In this document: piece by piece, positions 15,101 to 23,987 of the stretch
How positions within the stretch are numbered: the stretch's first letter is position 1
Layout: each line of letters begins with the position of its first letter
Source of the DNA: Solimonas sp964507195
GTDB taxonomy: Bacteria > Pseudomonadota > Gammaproteobacteria > Nevskiales > Nevskiaceae
Assembly: GCA_964507195.1 (NCBI GenBank)
Contig: CAZDPA010000051.1
Location: forward strand, 1-23,987
Length of the DNA stretch: 23,987 nucleotides
Direction: 5' to 3'
Notes under the pieces: model-generated
What the model was told of the DNA's origin: nothing
The model's database searches: none
The model's input: only the letters and a program-made list of their open reading frames with translations
Program-made: the position numbers and the translations under genes

Positions 15101-17820
15101 CCCTTGCAGGTTTCGACACGCTTCCACTGCTTTGTGTAGCGCGTGATGTAGGCATTGCCCGCACCTTTGACGCGCGCACCCAGGGTCTCCTTGCGCTCGA
15201 TCTTGATGTAGTACGGTGTGCCACGCTGCGGCTGGCCCTGCGTATCGACGACCAGCGCATCGACGCTCGCGGCCTTGCCCTGCTGCAGGGTCCATTGCCC
15301 GGAGCGCACACCGATGTAGCGATCGCGTCCGAAGTACGGAATGCTGCTGCGACTCACGATGCTGCGGCCGCGATCATCTTCAACGCTGCCTTCGAGCAAC
15401 AGACGTCCGGCCATCACCGCACCATCGGGTGGCGTCAGCGTGGACTGCCATTCGCCCCGGGCATCGAGCTGTGCGGTCTGATCGAGCACCGGCTGCAGTT
15501 CTCGACCGCTGTCGTCGGCGCTGTCGAAGGTGAATTCCTTCGCCAGCGGATGCTTGGGTTCGAACGCCACGACCTCAAGACGCGCCTGTGCACGCAGGCG
15601 CGCCGCGCTGAACGGCCCGCCGCCCTGCAGCTTGGCCTCGATATGCACCGGAACCGCCGCGCCCGGTGCCGCTGCCTTGGCACGCAGTTCGGCACCGACA
15701 CGGAACGGTGCGGGCACGAAATCGGCGACCAGCACCTGCAGCGGATCGAGCGCGAACTCGACGTAGTCCGGCTTGAGTTCGAAGCGATACCAGCCGACCG
15801 CTGCGTTCTTCGACAGCACGAACGAACCATCCAGCGCACCGAAGCGATTGAGCGCGACCGCTTCGCGCTGATGTACTGTCGCGCCTGCGGCGTCGTATAC
15901 CGTCACCCTGTAGCGCCCTGACGGCGCCGGCGCGAGGCGCTCGCCCGAATCATCACGCACGTAGATCTTGTACTGCACGGTCTCGCCAGTGCGGTAGACG
16001 CCCTGCGCGGTGGTACCCCAGCTGCGCAGATGCCCGTGCTGCTCACGGCGGCTGGACCAGAACTGCTCGCGCGATGCGCGCCAGATGTCGACATCGAATG
16101 CGGATTGCAGCGGCAGCAGCGCGAGCTGCTTGCCATGTTGCACGCGCACACCAAGGCTGTCCTTGCCACCGACCCACAACTTTTCGAGCTTGGGATCGAG
16201 CACCGCCGTACCGGGCAGCATGGCGACGCCACTGGCATCGGTGCTGGCGGTCGCCCGCGCGGTGTTGTCGAGGCCTTCGACGATCGCCACCTCGGCATCC
16301 GCGACCGGCTTGCCGTCCGCAAGACCCGTGACCCAGACCAGGCTGTTGCTGTGACCGATCTTGGCGTGGATCTGCCACGGCGTGACCGTGACAAAGAACT
16401 CGCGCGGGTTGGTTTCGATCGCAACCCCACCTTCGGTCTGCGCTTCGAGCGTGCCGCGCAAGGCGCCACTGTCATGCCCGCCGAGCATGTCGCGCACATT
16501 CAGCGGCATCGCGAACGCGATATTGCGTACCGGTGAAACCGGCACGTTCTGAACCTGATCCGCTGCAAGTTGGGCGCCATTGCCCGTAGCGCTCATGCGC
16601 GTGTAGCGCGCGACGATGCTTTCCAGATTGGTGACGATGACCGGCACTTCCGTGCTCTCGCCGCTTTCGAGCACGGCGACCGGATGGTCAGCGACGATGT
16701 CCGGTGCACGAGCCCCGGTGCGCACGGAGATCGCAGCATCCTGCTGCAAGGCGCGGCCGAAGCGGTCGGCGAGCGCGCCATCGACGCTGATCGTGTACGC
16801 CGACTCCGCCGCCAGCGTGTACGGCAGGTAGACCCGATAGGTCTGATTTTCGTTGTGCGGCCAGGACACCGGATGTGCGTCACCCGCTCCCGAACCTGAT
16901 TGGGCCCAGGGGTCGAAATCAGGATCGGTCGGCATTGCCGGTGACGGATCGATCTTGAAATGCTCGCGCAGCGCGGACGTGCTGACCGGCGCACTGAACT
17001 CGAGGCTGATTGGCGCGAGCGGAACGCAGCCACTGGCGTCCTCATCGACCGCAAAGGTCTGTTCCTCGCCATCGATCGTGCAACGCAGGCCGAGCAGGCG
17101 CAGCTCGGGGAAGGTGTGCGCGGTGAACTCACGGTCGCTCTTGAGTCCAGGCTCGACGCCGAACGCGGAAACCAGACCTGGACTGACCATCAGGCTGTAG
17201 CGCTGATCCGGCTGCAGGGCCTGCGTCGGCCAGACTCGCCACTGAACGCGCGCTTCGCCGTCGGGGGTGTAGAACGGCGTGTCGGCATCGAATGTGTCCG
17301 GCCCGACCTCGACCGCCTTGCCCAGTTTCAGATTCGCCGCAACTGACCTGGCGGTGACCGGCTGGTTGAAGCGCACGCGCAGTTCGGGTTGTTGCGGGCC
17401 GCGCCAGGCAACGACCTGCGCATACAGTACGCGCGGACGTTCGGTCGCGAATGTGCGTGTCATGCCGTCGCGCAACACGCTGCCATCGAGCGCCGTCAGG
17501 CCAGGGCGGACTTCGATGCGGTAGCTGGTCGCTGGTCGCAGGCTGTCGTCGCCCTGCAGATTACAGGCCAGCACCTGCGAGTCGAGCCAGCGCCACTGGC
17601 AACCGGGGTCCGGCGTAACCGTCACCGGCACTTCGTCGGCCGTGCGCTCCATGCGCCCGAGCGGCACGACAGCGCGATCGAAGCTGATCGTGATCTGACG
17701 CTGCGCACGCAAGTCATCGCCAGAGGGCACGATGCGGCTGATGTGCAGATCGTCCGCGGCATGCGCCGTGCCTGCTGCCAGCATCAGCAGCGCGCCAAAA
17801 GCCAGCTTGAGCCTATTCAT
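12163..17820 (-). CDS. yfhM: Bacterial alpha-2-macroglobulin (protease trap)
   Basis: A 1885-residue exported protein resembling E. coli YfhM/ECAM, a periplasmic protease inhibitor that covalently traps attacking proteases through a thioester. The N-terminus is a signal peptide of about 22 residues (hydrophobic AFGALLMLAAGTAHA then ADD), with no lipobox cysteine. Macroglobulin-type beta domains fill most of the chain, with conserved stretches such as EYVPGAYVSVVVMSPR and WRVLVMAVTTSERMGLGQTD. The thioester motif is Cys1394-Trp-Glu-Gln1397 in YPHECWEQRL, inside an alpha-helical thioester domain, so this is the thioester-bearing type. It is longer than E. coli's (about 1650). ATG 17820 has an AAGGTGA ribosome binding site. 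It overlaps the upstream gene by 8 nt and pbpC by 4 nt. Confidence 0.95.
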   Translation of the reverse strand: MNRLKLAFGALLMLAAGTAHAADDLHISRIVPSGDDLRAQRQITISFDRAVVPLGRMERTADEVPVTVTPDPGCQWRWLDSQVLACNLQGDDSLRPATSYRIEVRPGLTALDGSVLRDGMTRTFATERPRVLYAQVVAWRGPQQPELRVRFNQPVTARSVAANLKLGKAVEVGPDTFDADTPFYTPDGEARVQWRVWPTQALQPDQRYSLMVSPGLVSAFGVEPGLKSDREFTAHTFPELRLLGLRCTIDGEEQTFAVDEDASGCVPLAPISLEFSAPVSTSALREHFKIDPSPAMPTDPDFDPWAQSGSGAGDAHPVSWPHNENQTYRVYLPYTLAAESAYTISVDGALADRFGRALQQDAAISVRTGARAPDIVADHPVAVLESGESTEVPVIVTNLESIVARYTRMSATGNGAQLAADQVQNVPVSPVRNIAFAMPLNVRDMLGGHDSGALRGTLEAQTEGGVAIETNPREFFVTVTPWQIHAKIGHSNSLVWVTGLADGKPVADAEVAIVEGLDNTARATASTDASGVAMLPGTAVLDPKLEKLWVGGKDSLGVRVQHGKQLALLPLQSAFDVDIWRASREQFWSSRREQHGHLRSWGTTAQGVYRTGETVQYKIYVRDDSGERLAPAPSGRYRVTVYDAAGATVHQREAVALNRFGALDGSFVLSKNAAVGWYRFELKPDYVEFALDPLQVLVADFVPAPFRVGAELRAKAAAPGAAVPVHIEAKLQGGGPFSAARLRAQARLEVVAFEPKHPLAKEFTFDSADDSGRELQPVLDQTAQLDARGEWQSTLTPPDGAVMAGRLLLEGSVEDDRGRSIVSRSSIPYFGRDRYIGVRSGQWTLQQGKAASVDALVVDTQGQPQRGTPYYIKIERKETLGARVKGAGNAYITRYTKQWKRVETCKGRSTLEGMKCEFTPDAAGEFRVTAMVRDSADRLHQTHYELYAQGASAVLWEESPDYSLDLRAEQDSWTVGKTARFLVKNPFPGAQALVTVERYGVLHESVQVLEGSTPVIEIPVLPEYVPGAYVSVVVMSPRVEAPLKGGVDLGKPTFRMGYARLVVDEPYRHIDIRLMPDREAYRPRETVSVKLQAKVANPVADGKTAQTEPIEFAVAVIDKAVFDLITSGTDYFDPLKGFTALDALDLSNYSLLTQLIGRQKFEKKGANPGGDGGADLSLRSVEKFVAYWNPALAADAQGNAEISFALPDQLTGWRVLVMAVTTSERMGLGQTDISVTKPTELRPAMPNQLAVGDQFSAGFTVLNRTDHARKIEVGIQVTGGAKGEIKQIVELASFERKTVLLPLKVETAENLQFRASAGDGEDSDKLAHEVPIRAQRISATAADLSDLTAEQAVTQIIDVPASARSAKLSVALTPTLLGALDGAFAYQRAYPHECWEQRLSKATMAAQFLKLKPRLDPTAAWPGAEQQIATVLADASSFQAPNGGMAFFVASDANVSPYLSAFTGLAFGWLKDMGHAPPAPVWDALDEYLLGVLRADPTAQGFSSREARAQLRAVALAALAQRGKLDAAELARHGEQLVRMGLFGESLFWQTAQKIDGGEAWAGRARERVLARANESAARLSLADDDDSAWVWLLGSPVRSNCAALSALVVAREQSGIGELPQKLIRHVTSARNGRTHWNNTQENLYCAQALITYSEAYERDPVDLAVKATVGEQPLGSVQLKPATSPVLSTVVTASGQQAVRVEATGSGRGYVSTRLQYVEPEDTPAISAGLSVQRSYAVQRGGQWQPLTPNANGELEMQQGELLKVDLTVDAPAWMTYVVVDDPVPGGIEPLNPDLATTAGIDEQALADNSAYPWPFYHRELRFEAVRHYADFIPQGRYQLSWFGQAISAGEFAIARSHVEQMYDPDVYGNGVAARLRVTARAP

Positions 17821-18319
17821 GGATCACCTTGATCCGTGCGAAAAGCGCGCCGTTGTCGTCGCCGACCATCTGCAGGCTGCGCACGCCCTTGATCGTGGTC
17901 CAGCTCATTTGGTTTTCATCACCAGCCTGTGGCTCCGATACCGGCAGTCCGAGCAGACCCAGGCTTTGCGGCTCCAGCGCATAGCGTCCATACGGAAACG
18001 ACACGGTGATCCAGTCGGCGCGGCCATCGATATAGACCACTTCAACCCGGTTGGCGTAGTTGCAGCGCGTACTGTGCAGCGCGACCTGGCAGGCCTGCGA
18101 CGCACCCAGGGCCTGCTCGGCCTCGGCGCGCGGCTTGCCGGCGAAGCTCGACAGGTTCGCCAGCGGCGTAATCGGACCCTCTGCTTCGGGAATCTGCTCG
18201 AACGCGGCTTCGTAGTCGAAACCAGCATCGCGCGTCGACCAGATCCACACCAGCGCGCCGATGGCCGTCGCCATCAGCAGCGCAGCGATCAGTTGCTTCT
18301 GCGTTGTTGTTACCGTCAT
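17813..18319 (-). CDS. Unrecognised membrane-anchored protein, first gene of the macroglobulin operon
   Basis: A 168-residue protein I do not recognise. One membrane segment lies at about 10-27 (LIAALLMATAIGALVWIW), preceded by a short polar N-terminus. The rest is probably periplasmic and has two cysteines, Cys77 and Cys86 (QACQVALHSTRCNY), that could form a disulphide. The ATG at 18319 has a GGGAG ribosome binding site 7 nt upstream; the open frame extends to 18433, but the added residues look non-coding and run into the divergent gene's start. Its stop overlaps the macroglobulin start by 8 nt (17813-17820), implying coupled synthesis. A role with the macroglobulin/PBP1C pair is suggested only by this context. 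Confidence 0.85.
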   Translation of the reverse strand: MTVTTTQKQLIAALLMATAIGALVWIWSTRDAGFDYEAAFEQIPEAEGPITPLANLSSFAGKPRAEAEQALGASQACQVALHSTRCNYANRVEVVYIDGRADWITVSFPYGRYALEPQSLGLLGLPVSEPQAGDENQMSWTTIKGVRSLQMVGDDNGALFARIKVIHE

Positions 18320-18355
18320 CTCTGGACTCCCATCACCGGAATCACACTCTACGAG

Positions 18356-18380
18356 CCTGCGCCGCAGTCTGCCGCGCAGG
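18356..18380. promoter_or_regulatory. 25-bp near-perfect palindrome in divergent promoter region
   Basis: Arms CCTGCGCCGCAG and CTGCCGCGCAGG flank a single central T at 18368; 11 of 12 base pairs match. With a 1-nt centre it suits binding of a dimeric regulator better than an RNA hairpin. It lies between the divergent macroglobulin operon and the metal-transporter gene. Confidence 0.5.
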
Positions 18381-18394
18381 AGCGCACATCCTGA

Positions 18395-18409
18395 ACCACA
18401 GTCTGCGGT
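18395..18409. promoter_or_regulatory. Second copy of the CCGCAGTCTGCGG-like palindrome
   Basis: ACCACAG-T-CTGCGGT has 6 of 7 pairs matching and shares the core CAGTCTGC with the palindrome centred at 18368. The centres are 34 bp apart, and this copy lies just 15 nt before the transporter ATG, where a bound protein would block transcription. Confidence 0.45.
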
Positions 18410-18423
18410 CCTGACATGAAATA

Positions 18424-20238
18424 ATGGCGGCACTCAAGACCCTTCCCACCGCCGTGCTCCTGCTCTCTGCAACCCTCGCTGCGCTGCTGTCCGGTCCCGC
18501 GCTGTACGCGATCGCGCAGCGGCACCCCGCCCTGCTGTCGTTTCTCGATGGCTTTGTGCTGGTCAGCATTGCCGGCCTGGTCCTGCTTGAAGTCGTGCCC
18601 GATGCTTTTGCCGCCGGCGGCTGGCTGGCGATGCTGTTCCTGCTGCTTGGCCTGCTGGGCCCGACCGCGCTGGAACATGGCCTGAGCCATGCGCGCCGTG
18701 AAGCGCATCTGCTCGCGCTGGGGCTGGCGATCCTCGGCCTCATCCTGCACAGCGTCGGCGACGGCGCGGCGCTCTCGGGCGCGGGTGGCGACCGTCACGA
18801 AGCCGCGCTGGGCCTCGCGATCGCGATCCACAGCATTCCGGTCGGCCTGATGGTCTGGTGGCTGCTGTACCCAGTCTTCGGGATCGCCCTGCCCGCACTG
18901 GCGCTGATCGCGATGTGCGCGGCCACTGTCGCCGGCTACACCAACGGCCTGTCGTTCAGCGTCGTCCTCGGCGCACAGGGCTGGGCCTGGTTCCAAGCCC
19001 TGATCGCCGGTTCGATCCTGCATGTGATCTTCGGTCGCCCGCATCTCGACGAGGGCTCCGAACATCACCAGTCGACCCCGCCGTTTGAAGGCCTTGGCAA
19101 CCTCGCGGCCATCGGCGCACTGGCCTGGCTGGCGCTGTCGCAGACGCACACGCACGGTGCCGACGTCGCTGCCCTGGCGGAGCCCGCGCTGCTGTCGCCG
19201 TTTTTCGAGCGCTTGCTGCAGCTGGGTCTGGAAACAGCGCCGGCGCTGCTGCTCGCCTATGTCGTCGGCGGCTTCATCAGCGGCGAGCTGCCGGAGGCCT
19301 GGCTGCGCTGGCTGGCTCGCGGCAATGCCGCCTCGCAGGCCGTGCGCGGCATGGCGATTGGCCTGCCGCTGCCGATCTGCAGCTGCGGCGTGCTGCCCTT
19401 GTATCGCTCGCTGATCCAACGCGGTGTGCCGGTCGCCGCGGCGATGGCGTTCCTGATCGCTACACCGGAAATCGGCCTGACCGCGCTGTTCGTGTCTGTC
19501 CCGATGCTGGGCTGGGAAATGACGGCGATCCGCGTGCTGTCAGCTGCGGCACTCGCGGTATTCGTTGCATGGATGGTGGTGCGCAAGCTGCCGGCTGTCG
19601 TGGTTGCGCCGGCCAAGGCCTGCCCGCATTGCCATTCACCCGTTGCCGAAACTGCCGCACCCACCACAGCGATTCGCCTGCGCCGCGCCGTGCGCTCGGG
19701 CCTGGTGGATCTGGTCGACGACACCGCCGCATGGATCACGGTCGGCCTGCTGCTCGCCGCCGCGGCGATGCCGCACGTCAGCGAGCTGTTCTCCAGCCAC
19801 TGGCCGGCCTGGGCTGAAATCCTGCTGTTCTCGCTGATCGGCCTGCCGGTGTACGTCTGCTCGGCCGGCGCAACGCCGCTGGTTGCTGTGCTGATCGCCG
19901 GCGGCGTTTCGCCCGGCGCGGCGATCGCCTTCCTGCTGACCGGCCCTGCAACCAATGTCTCGACCTTCGGCGTGCTCAGCGCGATCCACGGCCGCAAGGT
20001 CGCACTGCTGACCGCGGTATTCGCGGGCTGTGGCGCAGTCGGACTCGGCCTGCTCGTCAATGCCTGGGCACCGGCTGGCATCAACACCGCAGTGGCCAGC
20101 ACGCATGTGCACGGCGCGCCCTGGTATCAGAGTCTCAGCCTGGTTCTGCTGGTGATGCTGTTCGCCTACTCGCTGCTACGTCGTGGAGGGCGCGCGCTGT
20201 TCGCGGATCTGTATCTGAGTCATCGGGCGGCTGCTTAA
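18424..20238 (+). CDS. ZIP-like domain fused to ArsP/SO_0444-type permease (metal transport)
   Basis: A 604-residue polytopic protein in two halves. Residues 1-215 resemble a ZIP metal transporter: FLDGFVLVSIAGLVLLEVVPDAF (split helix with acidic residue), HSVGDG at 109-114 and HSIPVG at 136-141, the two metal-site helices of the ZIP fold. A histidine-containing linker follows (EHHQ about 213-216, THTH 241-244). Residues 255-600 match the ArsP_1/DUF318 permease superfamily. LPICSCGVLPLY (Cys319, Cys321) and its internal-repeat counterpart VYVCSAGATPL (Cys479) are both present, with TGPATN at 507-512 and a CPHCH metal-binding loop at 400-404. This half resembles SO_0444-type Cu/Zn efflux permeases. 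Transported metal and direction are unknown. There is no clear ribosome binding site at ATG 18424. It is divergent from the macroglobulin operon. Confidence 0.82.
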   Translation: MAALKTLPTAVLLLSATLAALLSGPALYAIAQRHPALLSFLDGFVLVSIAGLVLLEVVPDAFAAGGWLAMLFLLLGLLGPTALEHGLSHARREAHLLALGLAILGLILHSVGDGAALSGAGGDRHEAALGLAIAIHSIPVGLMVWWLLYPVFGIALPALALIAMCAATVAGYTNGLSFSVVLGAQGWAWFQALIAGSILHVIFGRPHLDEGSEHHQSTPPFEGLGNLAAIGALAWLALSQTHTHGADVAALAEPALLSPFFERLLQLGLETAPALLLAYVVGGFISGELPEAWLRWLARGNAASQAVRGMAIGLPLPICSCGVLPLYRSLIQRGVPVAAAMAFLIATPEIGLTALFVSVPMLGWEMTAIRVLSAAALAVFVAWMVVRKLPAVVVAPAKACPHCHSPVAETAAPTTAIRLRRAVRSGLVDLVDDTAAWITVGLLLAAAAMPHVSELFSSHWPAWAEILLFSLIGLPVYVCSAGATPLVAVLIAGGVSPGAAIAFLLTGPATNVSTFGVLSAIHGRKVALLTAVFAGCGAVGLGLLVNAWAPAGINTAVASTHVHGAPWYQSLSLVLLVMLFAYSLLRRGGRALFADLYLSHRAAA

Positions 20239-20250
20239 GGTTCACGCCGA

Positions 20251-20369
20251 TCTCTCGATACACCCGCTACGCTGGCGCTCGAGACGAACGGAGAGGTTTT
20301 CTCCGCGCGAAGTTTCAACAACAGGCCGTTCGTCTCGAGTGCCGCGCGCCAGCGCGGTGTATCGAGAGA
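20251..20369. repeat. REP-like composite inverted repeat
   Basis: Outer arms TCTCTCGATACACC (20251-20264) and GGTGTATCGAGAGA (20356-20369) are perfect 14-bp complements. Inner arms CTCGAGACGAACGG (20278-20291) and CCGTTCGTCTCGAG (20326-20339) are another perfect 14 bp. Between them the arms match imperfectly around GCTGGCG. The centre has its own CGGAGA/TCTCCG hairpin (20289-20305). It fills the gap between convergent genes and resembles dispersed intergenic repeats I associate with Xanthomonadaceae. Confidence 0.8.
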
Positions 20370-20406
20370 CCAGGACAGAACCCGCCGAACGACGCTTAGG
20401 AAGACC

Positions 20407-21780
20407 TCAGGCCGAAACCCTGACAATCTTCATCGCCAGCTCCAGCGCCTGCTCATAGTTCAGCCGCGGATCAACCGTCGACTTGTACGCGCGCTGCAGA
20501 TCTTCCTGCGACAGATTGCGCGCGCCGCCGGTGCATTCGGTGACATCTTCGCCGGTCAGTTCGAGGTGCACGCCGCCGAGGCGTGAGCCGCAGGCCTTGT
20601 GAATTGCGAAGGATTGTTCGACCTCACTGAGGATCTTGTCGAACGGACGCGTCTTCAGGCCGGACGCGGTGCCGATGGTATTGCCGTGCATCGGGTCGCA
20701 GATCCACAGCGCGGAACGCCCGGCCTTGCGCACGCCTTCGATCAGGCGCGGCAGATGGTCGGCGATCTTGTCGGCGCCCATGCGGTGGATCAACGTCAGG
20801 CGGCCCGGCTCGTTGTCCGGATTGAGGACGCGGCAAAGGTCGACGACCCAGTCGACCGACATCGTCGGACCGACCTTGACGCCCATGGGGTTGCGGATGC
20901 CGCGGCAGTATTCGACATGCGCGCCGCCGATCTCGGCGGTGCGCATGCCGATCCACGGGAAATGCGTTGACAGGTTGTACCAGCCGGACTTGCGCGGCAC
21001 CTGGCGCGTCTGCGCCTGCTCGTACCAGAGCATCAAGGCTTCGTGCGACGTGAAGAAGTCGACGCGCTGGAAGTCGCTGATCGGCGCGCCGGCGAGGGTT
21101 TCCATGAAGCGCAGCGAATCGCCGAGGTTGTCGACCATGCGCTGGTAGTCCGCGGCGAGCGGTGAATGGCCGACCCAGTCGAGATCCCAGTATTCCGGAT
21201 GATGCAGGTCGGCGAAGCCGCCATCGATCAGGCCGCGGACGAAGTTGATCGTCATCGCCGAGCGCGCATGCGCTTCGAGCAGGCGCTGCGGATCCGGCGT
21301 GCGTGCGGCTTCGGTGAATTCCGGTGCGTTGACGATATCGCCGCGATAGCTCGGCAATGCGATACCGTCGCGGGTTTCCATGTCGGCCGAGCGCGGCTTG
21401 GCGTACTGGCCGGCGAAGCGGCCGATGCGCACGACGCGCGAGCGCAGGCCGTGCACCAGCACCAGCGACATCTGCAGCAGCACCTTCAGTCGGTTGGCGA
21501 TGATCTCCGAGCGGCAGTCGGAGAACGACTCGGCGCAGTCGCCGCCCTGCAGGATGAAGCCGTCGCCGGCCTGCGCCCGCGCCAGGTTCTGCTTCAGCGC
21601 GTCGACTTCCCAGGACGTCACCAGCGGCGGCAGCGAGCGCAGCTGCGCCAGCGCCTTGTCCAGGGCCACCTGATCCGGGTAGCGAGGCTGCTGGGCAGCC
21701 GGAAACGCGTGCCAGGATTCGGGAGTCCAGGTCGGGTTCGATGCTGGGGTGTTCTTTGTGTCGCTGCTTGTTTCTGCCAC
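20407..21780 (-). CDS. Class II 3-deoxy-7-phosphoheptulonate (DAHP) synthase
   Basis: A 457-residue plant/mycobacterial-type DAHP synthase, the first step of the shikimate pathway (phosphoenolpyruvate plus erythrose 4-phosphate). Conserved features are SWHAFPAAQQPRYPD at 22-36, QGGDCAESF at 78-86, RIGRFAGQYAKPRS at 118-131, DPMHGNT at 362-368 and GGVHLELTGEDVTECTGG at 402-419. The expected metal ligands are Cys82, His365, Glu407 and Asp437. The open frame extends to 22473, but that upstream part is antisense to mutS. I chose GTG 21780 because it gives the family's normal length and N-terminus, though no Shine-Dalgarno is visible. The N-terminal tail is too short to judge feedback regulation. 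It is divergent from mutS, 93 bp away. Confidence 0.95.
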   Translation of the reverse strand: MAETSSDTKNTPASNPTWTPESWHAFPAAQQPRYPDQVALDKALAQLRSLPPLVTSWEVDALKQNLARAQAGDGFILQGGDCAESFSDCRSEIIANRLKVLLQMSLVLVHGLRSRVVRIGRFAGQYAKPRSADMETRDGIALPSYRGDIVNAPEFTEAARTPDPQRLLEAHARSAMTINFVRGLIDGGFADLHHPEYWDLDWVGHSPLAADYQRMVDNLGDSLRFMETLAGAPISDFQRVDFFTSHEALMLWYEQAQTRQVPRKSGWYNLSTHFPWIGMRTAEIGGAHVEYCRGIRNPMGVKVGPTMSVDWVVDLCRVLNPDNEPGRLTLIHRMGADKIADHLPRLIEGVRKAGRSALWICDPMHGNTIGTASGLKTRPFDKILSEVEQSFAIHKACGSRLGGVHLELTGEDVTECTGGARNLSQEDLQRAYKSTVDPRLNYEQALELAMKIVRVSA

Positions 21781-21873
21781 GGCTGCAGTTCTGTGTCGTT
21801 GATCGGCGATAATCGCGCGGGGCGGCAAGTATACGGCGCCCGCCAGACCCGCCCCACCGCCTACCCAGCCTCG

Positions 21874-23987
<2,114 letters not shown>

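Noticed and set aside
13396..15921. 841-residue plus-strand frame inside the macroglobulin gene
   Set aside because: Its Arg/His/Leu/Gln-rich composition is typical of antisense frames in high-GC coding DNA, and the macroglobulin frame is intact with a thioester motif.
18320..18433. N-terminal extension of the small membrane protein to 18433
   Set aside because: It would overlap the divergent transporter start and the palindromes; ATG 18319 has a good ribosome binding site and places the membrane segment near the N-terminus.
18349..19419. 356-residue minus-strand frame opposite the metal transporter
   Set aside because: Gln/Arg-rich low-complexity shadow of a strongly hydrophobic gene; it has no domain resemblance or start signals.

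Overview
The window looks like a high-GC gammaproteobacterial chromosome, most likely from the Lysobacterales (Xanthomonadales). The reasons are the gene content: tRNA-Leu followed by tig-clpP-clpX, an Ohr of the Xylella type, a class II DAHP synthase next to mutS, a HemP/HmuUV haem locus, and Xanthomonadaceae-like intergenic inverted repeats. The taxon is inferred from gene content and style; no database was searched. There is no phage, insertion sequence, plasmid or CRISPR signal. One 10-N assembly gap lies inside hemP.

Layout. Positions 1-105 hold the 3' end of a tRNA-Glu gene and two terminators. Positions 206-1932 (+) hold a possible tiny leader ORF and a DUF1631-like protein. A perfect bidirectional terminator separates it from the convergent proteostasis block on the minus strand, read tRNA-Leu(UAG) -> tig -> clpP -> clpX (5561 down to 2006). 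Divergent from the tRNA, hemP (+) sits behind a promoter overlapped by a Fur-box-like palindrome and ends in a strong terminator. A haem-type ABC permease and ATPase (hmuU, hmuV; 6155-8007, +) follow. A hairpin-rich convergent spacer leads to minus-strand genes: a membrane class III nucleotide cyclase, ohr, pbpC, a very large alpha-2-macroglobulin and a small unrecognised membrane protein (18319 down to 8231). The last three are linked by 4-8 nt overlaps. Divergent from that operon is a 604-residue polytopic protein (18424-20238, +) joining a ZIP-like metal transporter half to an ArsP/SO_0444-type permease half. A REP-like inverted repeat (20251-20369) separates it from the convergent class II DAHP synthase gene (minus). 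Divergent from the latter is mutS, cut by the window end in its ATPase domain.

How the genes work together. Tig, ClpP and ClpX form the nascent-chain folding and ATP-dependent proteolysis module; lon, often next in this cluster, is absent. HemP, HmuU and HmuV belong to haem/iron uptake, but no HmuT binding protein or TonB receptor is present. The alpha-2-macroglobulin/PBP1C pair is a known periplasmic defence and cell-wall-repair pairing; here a coupled third gene comes first, and ohr (peroxide defence) follows. The most unusual items are the ZIP-permease fusion, two near-palindromes in its divergent promoter region, the unrecognised first gene of the macroglobulin operon, the REP-like repeat, and the cyclase gene without a normal start codon at the natural N-terminus.
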